64,000 nucleotides of DNA from Rostratula benghalensis (taxonomy: Eukaryota > Chordata > Aves > Charadriiformes > Rostratulidae), in contig VXAI01000069.1 of assembly GCA_013399305.1 (NCBI GenBank), forward strand, positions 572,310 through 636,309, in the 5' to 3' direction. A program made the translations under genes and the position numbers. This document shows positions 1-12,063 of the stretch, in pieces. Every line of letters starts with the position of its first letter. Positions within the stretch are counted from its first letter, which is position 1. Under the pieces are notes generated by a model that saw only the letters and a program-made list of their open reading frames with translations, made no database searches and was not told the DNA's origin.

Positions 1-2892
1 TTCTTGAGGGACTCTTTAATCCTATACCTTTCAAGTTTTTATCCTCTCTCCAAATGTGCATCTGCAAAGACTTTTTTATCTGATTGTGCTTAGATGTGCT
101 TGAAAGAACAGGTAGATGATTCAGGTTGTGGCCAAATACCGTCATTTCCTCAGCATTTAAGTACTGTTCTTTGAATAGTACTTTTAGAAAGCAAAACAAT
201 GTTATTAGATCTTGGCAGCAAATTTATGAAAGCAGTAATGCTATGTCCTGAGATGGGCTGAAATTAGTTCTGTTATTGTATTCCATTTCTTTTTACTAAA
301 AAGAAAAGAAGTTACTGAATTTTGGTAAAATAACTTTTTGTTTATGTATACGCAGTGGACAACAGCCAGATGGTAAATGGTGAGAACTTCTGCAGCAACT
401 GAACAGGAAGTCTGTATGTTTTTAGGGTGCATTGGTTCATAGCAGGTAATATAAATTTTAACCAGCTTGAGTTTAATAAGCTCAATTGAGATTTATGACT
501 CATGGTGCCCATTGGATTTTGCTATGGCATCTGGAGAGGTTAACATCTTCAGCTCTAATGCTAAATAAGGGAGCTAGTGTGGTCCCATATAGCTACATCA
601 TTTAAATGACTATATCCCTCTGTAAATTTCAGAACAGATCATGAATCACAGTCACAAGACTGAGATCCTTCGGTGCTTGTAAATTTATAAGTTTACTTGG
701 CTATGGTATTTGCCATCCTGTAGGGTACTGTTTCTAGGTTTTATCTGTAATGTGGAAATGATAATCATTTCATCCCTCCTTTCCTTACTGCTTTTAAAAG
801 CTTTGCCTTACTCAAGATTGTACTTTGAATTGTTACAGATGTTAGTAGAAAGAACTTCCCTCCTCAGCTGGGGCTAATGCTATGTAAGCCAATATAATTC
901 ACAAAAATCTATCATATTTTGTCACAGCTTTTGAATTACATTTAAAAGGGTACTGCTTTTAGTGAAGAAGGCAAAAATCAATAGTTTATGGGGAAATTTC
1001 TTCACTGAGGTAAATACAGTCATTGGCTGTAATGGCCTTGCACATTTGATTCTTTCCACGTTTCCTCTTAATTCAACTCAACCTTTCAGTACTTGAATCT
1101 CAATCAGCAAAGCCCTTTGATTTCAGTCAAATAGACTCCCACTTTTAGGGTAACAAAAAAAAAGTTGTTTTTTACTTTTTTATACTGAAGAGCTAGTGAC
1201 TTTGAAAGCATTTACCTTACCTTATAAATTGCTCAGATGAGGAAAGGCAAACATACATTCCTCATCAACCCTCTATAATCTACTGAACAGTGCTGCTTTA
1301 CTGTACACCACAAAGGTAGTGTTTAAAGCAAGATCCTAAAGAAGTTGTGTCTGGGCTTTTACATTTTGACATGCAAGATATGGAAGAGCTTCCAAACAGA
1401 TCAGTCATGTCAGGTCTCTGTTTCTTAAAATGGTGTAACCATTTTGTTGTTGTGGAATCAAGTAACCGGTATGAGGGAAGGTGAGGTCATCACATCATCT
1501 CCGCACTCCTCCTCACTTCTTCAAGCAGGGAATTAATTCTTTAGGGACTCTGCAAACATCTTACTGTGCATTTCTCATTCCACCTGCTCTGCTGCAAGAG
1601 GATATCTGTAGGTAAAAAAAATTAATAAATTAACTACAAGCATTAGTTGTATTCAATTACACATTTAAGCTAAAAGGTTGCTTATTTTTCCCTAAGAACC
1701 AATGCCAGCTTTGGTACTTCATCAAGAAAGACTGTGACTCAGGTTTGCCATCACAATGAAGAGCCCTCAAAATGACTAAACTGCAGACATATCTGAAAAA
1801 TCTGAGTATTTACCTGACTCTTTGGCAAATGTGGTAGATTCTGGAATGTGCAATGAAACCAAAGCTCAGTGATGTTTCTAGCAGTTTACTGGTTCCCTAC
1901 TAATTCTCTCCAGGTGAAAGGAATGTCTTTTTACTGAGTCCCCTCCTGGGTTTGCTATTTTGGTAATTATATCATTCCCTAGTGTGTGAGTGGACTACAA
2001 TTATAAGGACTGTAATGTTTTGCTACCAGCTCTCAACAATGGGCTTTGCCAGAAAACTCTGTTGTAAGTGAAAAATCCCTTTCTGTGTGAAAGATTTTGA
2101 ACATTGTTTTTCTCTTGTTCAAAATTAACACTGAATTCATCTGGACAGACAGAAAATTTTGAGTTATAAGTATCCCATTTTAGATCTCTTGGAACTAGAT
2201 ATTTGGTTTTATGTGGCTTAATATAAGCACAGAGAAAGGGGGCAAAATGGAGCAAAAAGATTGTGATGTATCTGGGACTGTTAAGATGCATTCCCTTTTA
2301 TCCCCATATAAAAAAATCTTTTGGGCTGTACAAGATGTTTTACCAAAAGTATTTATTTTGGGTCTTGACTGAACTGTGTTTTCCCCTAGGGAATAGTTAA
2401 AATGTTCCAAATCAGTTCTTTGCTATTATGCTGTGGTCTTTGATTTCAAAGATGTAGGTTTAGATCCCTGCTTTTCATAATCTCAATCATGTACCTGAGA
2501 CTGGTTAAATTCACCCTTTAACCTGATGTATGCTCTCAAGTGATGAGGTCATATTTTCTTGATGTATCTATTGTTCAGAGTAGCATAGAGAACATGAACA
2601 AGATGTACCCTGAGTTACTACCTGTGTCATAACATTGTCATTACTGTCATCCAGCTACTATTTCTGTATTAAGTGGCTTCTGTTCTCAAATTCCCCGTTC
2701 ATCTGTGTTAGAAAAAAGTCTGTGGGCAGGAAATCTAACAGAATCATCCTCGACAACATATATATAAAGAGCCAGGTATATTAGGCCAGATTGTTAGTAA
2801 TCAAATTAAAATATATTGTGAATAAAGATTTCATTTTGTGGCAGATTGGTTCCTTTTTATTTAACTTTGTGGAAAGAATTTTCAAAAGTTTT
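1..2892. other. Non-coding unique sequence, no gene seen
   Basis: AT-rich single-copy-looking DNA. All frames are closed by frequent stops; the longest, near 2001-2291 on the minus strand, is under 100 codons and has no recognisable motif. The only structure I can support is a possible SINE trace at 728-780, listed separately. No CpG island, RNA gene or simple repeat of note. Confidence 0.7.
728..780 (+). repeat. Possible MIR/CORE-SINE relic
   Basis: The stretch reading TTTTATCTGTAATGTGGAA followed by ATGATAATCATTTCATCCCTCC resembles the 3' half of MIR-type SINEs (TCATCTGTAAAATGGGGATAATA, then a pyrimidine-rich CCTACCTC segment). The 5' half of the element cannot be followed. The match is short and degraded, so chance similarity is a real alternative. 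Confidence 0.3.
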
Positions 2893-2942
2893 ACATAGTA
2901 AAACATACATAGTAAAACATACATAGTAAAACATTACATAGT
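2893..2942. repeat. 14-bp tandem repeat, about 3.5 copies
   Basis: The unit ACATAGTAAAACAT occurs three times head to tail without change (2893-2906, 2907-2920, 2921-2934). After one extra T, a partial copy ACATAGT follows (2936-2942). The perfect identity of the copies suggests recent slippage. It lies just upstream of a T20 tract. Confidence 0.9.
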
Positions 2943-2956
2943 TTTCTCTAACCCTC

Positions 2957-2976
2957 TTTTTTTTTTTTTTTTTTTT
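2957..2976. repeat. Poly-T tract (T20)
   Basis: Uninterrupted run of about 20 T, followed by AATTAATTG. It could be a reverse-strand poly-A tail of a decayed retroposed copy, but I see no source sequence or target duplication beside it, so it is recorded as a simple homopolymer. Confidence 0.9.
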
Positions 2977-5900
2977 AATTAATTGCATAAACTAATTTGC
3001 TCTGGAAGAATTTCTTTTCCTGACACACTTTTCTTTCTGTATCTGAGAAAGATTACTCACTATAATGTCAACCTCTCAATCTCTCTACCATACTCATATC
3101 ATATGGAAAATGGTATGACACAATCTCTCTCTAAGGAGAACATATTCATGATGGAAGCTATTATGATGACTTCACAGGAATGAATAAGGGGAATGGATTT
3201 AAATGTAATTGCACTTGATAGTTTGTGAGGACAACAGTGCACATAAAGGAGAACTATCATCCTGAATCTTTCAGCTGAATGCTATGTGGTAAAGGAAAAC
3301 TATTTTTAATGTTTTTATGAGCTGTCTGGTTTGGTTGTCATTTACTGGTATAATTTTTCCAGTGAGGAGTACAGGACTGCAGACTACAGTGGAAACATTT
3401 GCTTTTTGAGAGGGTGTCTGCTTGCATTAAAATCTTGTCTGTAGTACTGCATGCAAACAATGAGTGTGAGAGAGAATAGTGCTGATTAATCACAATTCTA
3501 GTGATGCATCATCCTGCTTAACTACCAATTATTATATTAAAATAAGCATCAGGAAAATTCCTTTCATATTCTAATCTTTGCCTTCCTTAAGCTCAACTTG
3601 CAATGCTATTAAGGAAAGTACTTTACTTTAGCCAGCATTAGCCTAAGAATAGAAAATAATCAGAAAATAGAACAAAATCGTGCAGAATCACAACTAGATA
3701 GCAGCTATAAAATTAGTTGTTGTTATTATAAGAATCCATCTGTGATGGATAGGGAAAAAAGTGTGAAACTGCCTACTTGCAATGCAGTCTATGTCTTTAG
3801 GTTTGCTACAGATAAACACAAGAGGATGCTAACGTCATATGAAGATATTAAGAGTGTGTTTGCTTGTACTCAAAACTATTCTGGCACAGTAATTTACTTC
3901 TGCCTGTTAACACCACTGTTACATGTTTAGCCTGAAAGTTTGGCTTTGCTCTTCTTGCCTTTCTGCGAGATCTTACTGGGTTACCACTTGGCAGTTTGTT
4001 CTTGCTAGAGGTGTGCCAGAAAGATAAGTTATCCTGGACAGGGTTGTGAGACAAAGCTTCCTTTGGAAATGTGAGTTCCTTTCAGGTGAAGATTCTCAGG
4101 TGGGTGCAGGAAATCCCCTGCCTTCTGAATTACCAGACCCAAGAACGAAGTGATTTGTCCTGTGGAGCAGCAATGTATCTTACTTGTGACACTTGCTTCT
4201 CCATAGTGGCTGTATTGTCCAGAGTGGAAAGTTGAATATGTGGGTCTGGAACTGTTCCAATCTCCCTGGTGCAATACATACAGGGATAGCAGAAGAAGTT
4301 TTTCTAAATCCAGTGATTTCTTCTTACGTTCACCTGAAAAAAAAACAGAAACAGAGGAGGATCATGTCCTTCTACTGCCAAGCCAATCTGAATATTATTT
4401 TGGCTCGTAAGCTTTTAATAAGAAGGTAATTAGTTCTTTTCCAGTATATAACACTGTGAATGGAAGTACAGGCAAGTGATGGAGCTATAGCAGCCTTAAG
4501 TAAAGCAGTCCTGAGCATTCTCATTGTAAAAGATTTCTAGGGCAGTCAAGGGAGACAGTGCCCTTTTTTACCTCTTCACGATATAGATCTTTTCTGCTTT
4601 AAACATAATGAAAAAATCTTGAATTATTTTTCCACTGGAAGATGTTTTTCTCAAACAGAAGCATAAACCCATTTGTTTTTGAAATTGTTTCCTCTTTCAT
4701 GAAATACTGCTTTTTAAATGCAAGAACTTATAGAAAACATTAAGAAAAAACCATGTGGTCTCTTGGTTAGGAATTACCATTTCACAGTCAGTCCCTCAGA
4801 GGTGTTATTGAAGAGGTAAATCCAAAGGTTATGCTTACACAGAAGTCAGGATGTGAGCACACTACTTCACAAGGAGCTGCCCATTTGCAAGAAAGAAAGA
4901 TAGCACTGGAAGTGTTTGTAAGTGCTAAAACAACTGGGAGGAAGAAATTTGACTTTGATCTTTTTCTCAGAAGACTTCTACACCCTTTAGGAGCATTCAT
5001 CACACTAAAACTAAGGTCATTGAGAGGGTTATATTGGACAGGTTCTGGCTGCACTGTCCGTTGCACAGTTTCAAATGCTGCAGATTTCTAAAGAACCCAA
5101 GGCAGTCGGTCCCTATCAGCTGTAGTCAGCCCAGCTTTTTCCAAACATCATGCCCCCAGTCACACCTCCTGCAAGGATGTAATCTCATTTTTAATGATTC
5201 CTCTGGTCAGCCATTCTGTGAAGGCAGGCTTTGGGTTCCTTCTGCTCCATGCCAGTGTTCTCCACTTTCACTCTTTCTATTCCTTTTTATGTGCTAGGGG
5301 TCAACTATAAGAGAATAGTAATGTTTTTGTGTTGGTTTTTTTTTCCAAGTTCCAATTGCTCAGTTTCCATGGAAAGTTACTTTTTTGATTTATAACAGAT
5401 AAGCAAACTAATACATTTTTGCAAGAAAAATGTGTCCCAAAGAATACAGAGTTAATGTTGTAAAATGTGATTATACTGAAAATCTGCTGTGAATTGAAAT
5501 TCTGTTAGATTCTCAGTTTGCCTTTATGTGTTTTATTGTTCTGTTAGATAATATCCCAAGAAACATAAATGAAATGTCACATTTCTTAAAGGTTTATGAA
5601 ACATGGCAGGAACTTCTGCAACTACATACATATTTCAGTGAAATGCTCATTCCCTTTTTATCATCTATGATGTTCCTACCGTCCTGTGATGGACCTAGAG
5701 GTCCTCTGCTTTCTTGGAGGAATGCTGCCTCTGTGAATGTTCAAACTTTAGACAGCAGCTGAAAATCTTCTTTTTGAGGACCCTCTTGCAAGACTTCAGG
5801 CAGTGAATCTGATGTACGTGAAGCAAATAAACATCCATCCACTGTCAAATGTAGTTTAAGAGATGTTTACTACCTCAAGCAATCATCTTAACCTAAATAT

Positions 5901-8101
5901 CCCAGGCAATCCATCTAGATTGCAATCAAGATGCCTGTAATGCATAACAGAGGCAAGCATTCCTTATGTGAATGTTTAAACTCTATGTCAGAATCCTCAA
6001 GACAAACCTAAAGTATAAAATGGAAAAGAGGAGAAGAGGAAGGATCCAATGAGGTCGAAAAGCCAAACCTAACTTCTGATTTTATGTGCTAACACTTTTT
6101 TTGCAACTGGCCAATATGTTTTGTGTGTTGGTACAAGTTTTGCAAGGTAAATATACTTAAAACAAGAACCCACCTTCCTTCTCCCTTATCTGTATCTTAC
6201 AGTCTTATTGCTCTTTTTACTTGTTTGCTTCTTTTTCTTCTAAGAAGTATTTTCATCCCAGATACTGAGACTGATGTCATAACTTTATTCTCTTCTGGAA
6301 TTCTTTCATTTCTTTGTCACCTTTGTGTATTAGTACAGCGTGTCCTTTAGTCACAAGGACAAAGTGCAAGATGCAAGGCACCAAGGTTTTAGAGTCTGGG
6401 ATTTTATAAAACTGAAAATAAACAGCATTTCATTCTAGCTTAGAGTACTTACTGACACAAGAAAGACTGTTTCTTTCCTATAGGAACTGAGAAAATTAAG
6501 CAAGATAAAGGGCTTCTGAGCTTTTACCTCTGTTGGCTGAAATCTGGTTTCCTTTGAAATCCCCTCTCATGAAAAGATTACAGAGTGCTTGGTTGCTCTG
6601 TTGATATGAAAGGGGATGGAGGGTAAGTAAACCTCCTCTTCTGGTTTGAAGTTTTATTGTTCTCAAATGCCCTGTCAATGCACACAAACTCTATTACGGT
6701 TTCTCTATAGCAATTTGCTTAATCTTGGCATGAAACTGCCATTGTCATAAAAGACCTCTTAGTCAAGAAGCTCAAGAAGGAAAGGAAACTAGTCTCTCTT
6801 TTCAGAGAAGAGAACTGGAGGCTTCTGTGTGTAGCTTTTGACAACAGAATTGTACATAGGATACAGTGGTTTTCCCCTGCCTCATATCCAGTATAGTCCC
6901 TCACCTTGTCAGATCCAAGACCTTTTATAGCTTTATAAAAAAATCAGGGGTTAGAACAACAGATAAATAATGCATATAAGAGAGATATTTTTTTTAAGGC
7001 TGGTTTGATATTTGGGAATACCAAGCTATTCCCCTTTTTATTGCAAACATGTAAATATTTATCTGTGTGGTTTGTTTAAGATGCAGTAGGTCAGACGATG
7101 AGTACTCTATGTGAGCCTCGGAAATTCTCAGAGGAAGTTGTTAAATCTTGAGCTACTTATCAGACATCGTGCTTTGCTGCTCAAGAGTCTTGCTGACCGT
7201 GACTGATTTGTCCAGAAGTTCTGTTGAAATGTCTCCAGCTCTTTGGAAGGGCTCTGTCTAATAATGTATTACAACCACAGTCCCATCTGTTTAAGCTCAA
7301 TGCATCTTTGGCCTTGTTACAGCTGTGAAATAATACGTAGCTGGAGATACTGCACAAGCAGGTTATTCAAAGATGATGTGGGTTTGACACAGCAAGTTCT
7401 TTTGTTTGCATAGGTATGGTTCTAGCTTGATCCTTGATGATGGACAAAAGTCTTAATATTATTATTCTGAAAATATGAAATTTTTGAATGATAACCTTAT
7501 TTTAACTTTTGATTACTGGTATTTTACTAATAGTCTGAATTATTAAAAAAAAAAAGTAATTGACAGGTTAAAACATGGATCTAATGGATAGACAGGTGGG
7601 TAAGAATTATAGATGCTACATTTTAATAAAGTGGACCCTTTTAATTATCAACAGCTACCTGAAAATAGTTTGACATGCTGTAACTCCAGGAAAATCTTGT
7701 CTCACAACACAATCTTACTCATTAGACTTGTAGATACCAGCATAGGTCAGTATCGGCCACAGTGTTATGTCTGATAAGTTTTCCCTATAATCTGATTTCA
7801 TTGGCTCTCTGTGTTCCGTTGTAGCAAATGTAACAAATGTCAGCAAAACAATTAGACAATCCAGTAAATATTGATGTAATATATAAAGGAGGTTAATCAA
7901 TTCATTCTTGAGGTATAACAAGGAAAGAAAACTGCAGGCCTCGAATCAGTTTCATTGAGAATACTAAAGCAGCTTTAGCTCATTCTCATCATATCTGAGA
8001 AAAACTGTAATGCAGAACCCCAGGAGACAGAACTGGAAAATATTCACTGCCATTATTTCATTTTTGATTCTCCCTTTTGAGCCAGTATATTACCTCATTA
8101 C
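2977..8101. other. Non-coding unique sequence, no gene seen
   Basis: Roughly 5 kb of AT-rich DNA with only short open frames (all under 95 codons). Overlapping frames at 4788-5091 are open on both strands, which is typical of chance openness rather than a gene. Nothing recognised as a mobile element or RNA gene. Confidence 0.7.
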
Positions 8102-8116
8102 TTTTTTTTTTTTTTT
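8102..8116. repeat. Poly-T tract (T15)
   Basis: Homopolymer of about 15 T in otherwise unremarkable AT-rich sequence; no flanking retroposon body recognised. Confidence 0.85.
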
Positions 8117-8989
8117 GGTCTTCTAAGCTAAGTTATAATAAGTATATTCTTCAATATACTAAAACTTCTGTCAGCTGGCTTTTTAAGAAAACTCTTCTCC
8201 AGTAGAAACACTGAGTACAATCTGAAAATAAGCTTGAAGTGTACACATGCAATGTCCATCCTAAGAGTTTCATTTTAATAGGTTCATGAGTAATTTTTCA
8301 AATGCAGCAACTAAATTCCCTTACTATTTTACCCATGATAATGTGTATTATAAACCCTTTGCACTCTGCTTTGCATTTTGGAAAATTGATGGTTGATAGT
8401 TGGTTTCTTTATTTTTTGTCTTAGTGTCTCACGCTTTTTCACCTGTGGAAAGAAGTTTGGATATATCTTCAACCAGATCTTGATGGATGCAGACTGGAAC
8501 TCATATGTTTGTACCTGGTATCTCTGAGGACATTACCTTTTTTCTCTCTAGAACTTACCATTGGGCATATGGGGCAAAGGGAAACTGTTTAGAGATTCAC
8601 TTACTAGTACAAAGTCAATTTTGAAGACATCTGAGTTACTTATTGTTTGAATTTATCTGTGCTTTGAATGCCAAGAAGAAATAATGGGATGGGTAAGACA
8701 GGTGGTTTTTAAATGGTGCATTGGCAGCCTTCACAGCTTGACAGAACCTTGAATTTCCTGTTTAACCATAAATGGGCATTTCAGAAGTTTTTTTTTCATT
8801 GTATGAATTTGTGAGGGAAAAAAAATGTTTGAAAAAATTAACGGAGGAAAGAAATAGAAGCAGCAGAACCACTATTCTAACCCATCATAATAATAATTTT
8901 AAAAAAGTCTAGAAACAGGATTACAGTGTTCATTCCAGCAGTGCTGGAATGCAGTACTTCAATTTGATTTCACTAAGTGGACTTGTGGG

Positions 8990-9011
8990 AAAAAAAAAAA
9001 AAAAAAAAAAA
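8990..9011. repeat. Poly-A tract (A22)
   Basis: Uninterrupted run of about 22 A after CTTGTGGG. It is the longest homopolymer in the window. The preceding 300 bases match no SINE or processed transcript that I recognise, and no flanking direct repeat was found by eye. Confidence 0.9.
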
Positions 9012-9288
9012 TTCCTAAAGTAACCACGGCAGATAGATAGGCACCTATATATCATGAGGTTACTAGGAAATTTAATGGCCAAGAAACAGAATAATAGTAA
9101 GAAATGTTTGTTTCTGAGAAAAGGCAAACCTTTAATCAGGAAGGTTAGAAGAAACATATGCCTTGTGCAGATTATTCTTGTAACACTGGTGGTTGTATGC
9201 CATCTTGAGCACTCTGGTTATCTGTACGCAGGCATTGGGGGGTCTCCAAGTTGATTTGATAATGCTTCCAACAACATAAATACTCCAT

Positions 9289-9924
9289 ATGGGAATACGA
9301 GGCTTATTGATATCTCACCTCTCCAATTCCTATTGTTTTAATAATTCTCTTAGTGAACTTGCTACGTATTTTGAGCCTTCATTGCTGCCTATAAAGCTCA
9401 TGTGCCTTCAAATGCAGTTCTTTTCTAGGGAGATGCCCCCAGTGACAGTCATTCTTTACCAGTGCCAAATCTTTTTTTCACTGCAGCCACTAAAGCTGCT
9501 CTTTCTGGCATCTTTCTGGATTCAGGAGACTGGTCTTCTTGGAGGTCTCACGTGCTTAGGAACTAAACTTCTGGGGCTCCGAGTCTGCAGTTCACTGAAA
9601 TCAGCTGGTGAGTACTTCAGTGGTTACCTGGTTTGCAGCTCTGGAGGAGCCAAATGGCAAGTGTTTCCAGTTTTTACAGGATTTTCCAGCATGAGCAAAA
9701 CTGTCAATAAAACTTCTGTGGTTCTTTCTGCATCTAGTCTTCTAACACCTTATAAAGCAAGTGCCATATCTCATCTCCCAGCGTTATCCAAGAAATACTT
9801 TCAGCTCTCCTCAAGGACCTTGGCAAGCATTGGCTACCTGTCTCCCCCAAGAAACTTCTCTATCTTTTTCTGTTTCTTGGGTGCCAAATTTTTCTTGTCT
9901 TCAGTGCAGTTAGGACTTCACTAG
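9289..9924 (+). other. Longest open frame (211 codons), probably fortuitous
   Basis: An ATG-initiated frame of 211 codons ending in TAG at the edge of a region with somewhat higher C content. The product is rich in Ser, Leu and Phe, with no motif, repeat or clear membrane segment that I recognise. The start context is poor (C at -3, G at +4). A GT donor-like site (CTG|GTGAGTAC) lies inside at about 9607, and an AATAAA lies inside near 9708, neither expected in a simple single-exon gene. In AT-rich DNA of this length a frame this long is uncommon but not extraordinary. It could be a relic of an unrecognised repeat or a lineage-specific gene; I favour chance. Confidence 0.15.
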
Positions 9925-11331
9925 GACCTTCTGCATTTACTGCAGGTGAGGTTAGTGTGACATATATGTAGCCTAGTGTTCAGACCAGTCTTCACAGTTC
10001 CTATTGAATATCAGGTGTTTATGGGATGACAATAAAACAAAAACAAGAGAAACCTCAAACTCCCTACACCAAACAACTACAGCTACAATGATAAAAACAA
10101 GAAAATACTTTTTTCCCTACCTCTTTTCCTTGGGAGACTATCTTGATCAAACTCACCTAGGTCCCTATGGCCGTTAGACAGCAAAACCAGAAATAAAAAT
10201 GTACATGATCAATTCATGGCATGTGGCAGACTTGTGCTATTCATACCAGAAACTGGATGAGCATATGGCTGTAAACCTCACTTGCTCACCAGCAGGGTGT
10301 TCCATATGTTCATCAAAATCTTGCAAACCAGACTGGGCAGATTTCTTTTCTTGTTTTCTTCAAACATTTCAGTAACGTCAGTAAGCAAAAAGTTCTCTAT
10401 ACTAAGCAGGCCCTGATACAGAGCTTGCTCTTTGCTAGTCATCACCAAGCTCATCTATTTTGCCTTGTCTTTATGGTATGTTTTGACCCCTAGCACAAAG
10501 AAATGATACAATTTTGGTGCCAATTTACCTGATCCAAGCTTGGACTTAGCTTTACTGTTATGCCACTTGCCTTAACGTGGGAAAGGTCTTTGTATCTTGG
10601 CATATATGAATATTCAGATACAATTTCATAACATTAATTACTACAAACACTTCTAGGCCTAAAGATCATGCAATGTAAATAGTTCATTGTATTTTTTTCC
10701 TTTAGTATTCAATCACTGTAAGCATTCCTCTAATTAATATCTGGTGATGCCTGAGCAGCAAAGCTGTGAGGTTCAACTTTGAGCTACCTCTGCTGTAGAT
10801 ATTGTGGCAAACTTTTCAGTGAGACATATTTCCGTGCGTATCCCAAGTAAACATTTTTACCTTTGGCCTTGTGAATGTGAAGTAAGACTAAAATAGAAAG
10901 TTCTGTAGAAGGCTCTGATATTGATAGTGTATGTTTTAAGTAGTAAACATGAAAAGATGAAGGTTTTGAGTGACTACCCCAGTGTGGTTGTACTGAATGT
11001 TAAATCAGAAAAGAGCAAGATGCAGAGAGTTCACTGAAACACATACTTCACTTTCCCTTACTCTTCACTGAACACCTTGGCAAAATGCAGCTTCCTACTT
11101 GGCCTGGTAACAGTCTAATCCCAAAGGAAGCTGATTTTAAAAGACTTTAGCAGACCACGTGGCTAAATACGTGTGCCTTCACATCCATGCACAGTTTGCA
11201 GTGCAGTCAATTATCACACGTGTGCACATCCAAGGACAACAGCTGGCTTTGTCTTTTAATTAGGATTAGTGTAGACTTCTAGGTATTGCTGGACTAACCT
11301 GTTAGCACAATAAACTTTCCTGAGCTGTACT
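9925..11331. other. Non-coding unique sequence, no gene seen
   Basis: AT-rich sequence with dense stops in all frames, no repeat recognised and no CpG enrichment. Confidence 0.7.
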
Positions 11332-12024
11332 GCTGGCGTGGTTTGACCGTGAGAACACCACACCGAGAATGTGTAAGCCGGGGGTTAATTTAAAAACAGC
11401 ATAAACAAGATTCAGTCAATGCAGACTGTGACAGAGTGAGCTTTAATGTGATCTGAGGCCAGTTTTGCACCAGCCCCCAAATGACACTCAGACTCTTGGA
11501 GGGACTTTGTCACAGAGTACGTAATCTCTTCTGGAGTGTCCCGGCTGACAGGTGCCAAGCAAGACTCTCCAGTCCAAATGAGCCTGGTGTGAGGTCTGGT
11601 GCCCACTTGATTGAGGAGATGGCTGAAGGTAACTGGACTCTCATCACATGTTCATAGCTACCGTGTAACATCTGCTTTTGGTATTTGGAGGCCCACCAGC
11701 CTGAATCTCTTTCTCACAGATAGTGCATGGAGGGCATGAGAGAACTCAGCTACTCAGCTGAGCCCTCCATCTCTGCATCATCGCTCCGGTGTAAGGGAGA
11801 CTGAGGAGTACCAGGCTGCCACAAGCACTGCAGAACTTCATCCAGTGGAATGAAGTTCTCCCCCACTCCATCAAATCGATATCCCAGCCATGTGTACAGC
11901 TAGAGTTTTGGGGTAGTAACAAATAACTCTTGCTCCTCTGGTTTAAGAGGAGTACCATCAGGCTAGAGGGCTGTTTGTTTCCTATCTCCACTACCTTGGT
12001 TATGTAGGCTTTCATTTTCTCCAT
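11332..12024 (-). mobile_element. Possible LTR-retroelement relic
   Basis: This block is GC-richer than its surroundings. On the plus strand it begins TGCTGGCGTGGTTTGACC, which resembles the TGTCGTGGTTTAACC-type ends I associate with avian endogenous retrovirus LTRs. On the minus strand two frames are open in succession, 12024 to 11746 (92 codons) and 11606 to 11412 (64 codons), with a stop-broken interval between that still reads like degraded protein. No protease, reverse transcriptase or other diagnostic motif is visible, no second LTR is found, and no target-site duplication was seen. It could instead be a fortuitously open unique region. Confidence 0.3.
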
Positions 12025-12045
12025 GATTTCTCACCATCTTTGAGC

Positions 12046-12063
12046 GTGTGTGTGTGTGTGTGT
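12046..12063. repeat. (GT)9 microsatellite
   Basis: Perfect GT dinucleotide repeat of nine units next to the minus-strand open block at 11746-12024. Confidence 0.95.

Noticed and set aside
2440..2560. Possible SINE with tRNA-like wording (GGTTTAGATCCCTGCTTTTC)
   Set aside because: Resembles the B-box region of tRNA-derived SINEs, but the following sequence does not continue in the expected order.
8990..9011. A22 tract as the tail of a processed pseudogene
   Set aside because: No recognisable transcript body upstream and no target-site duplication; kept only as a homopolymer.
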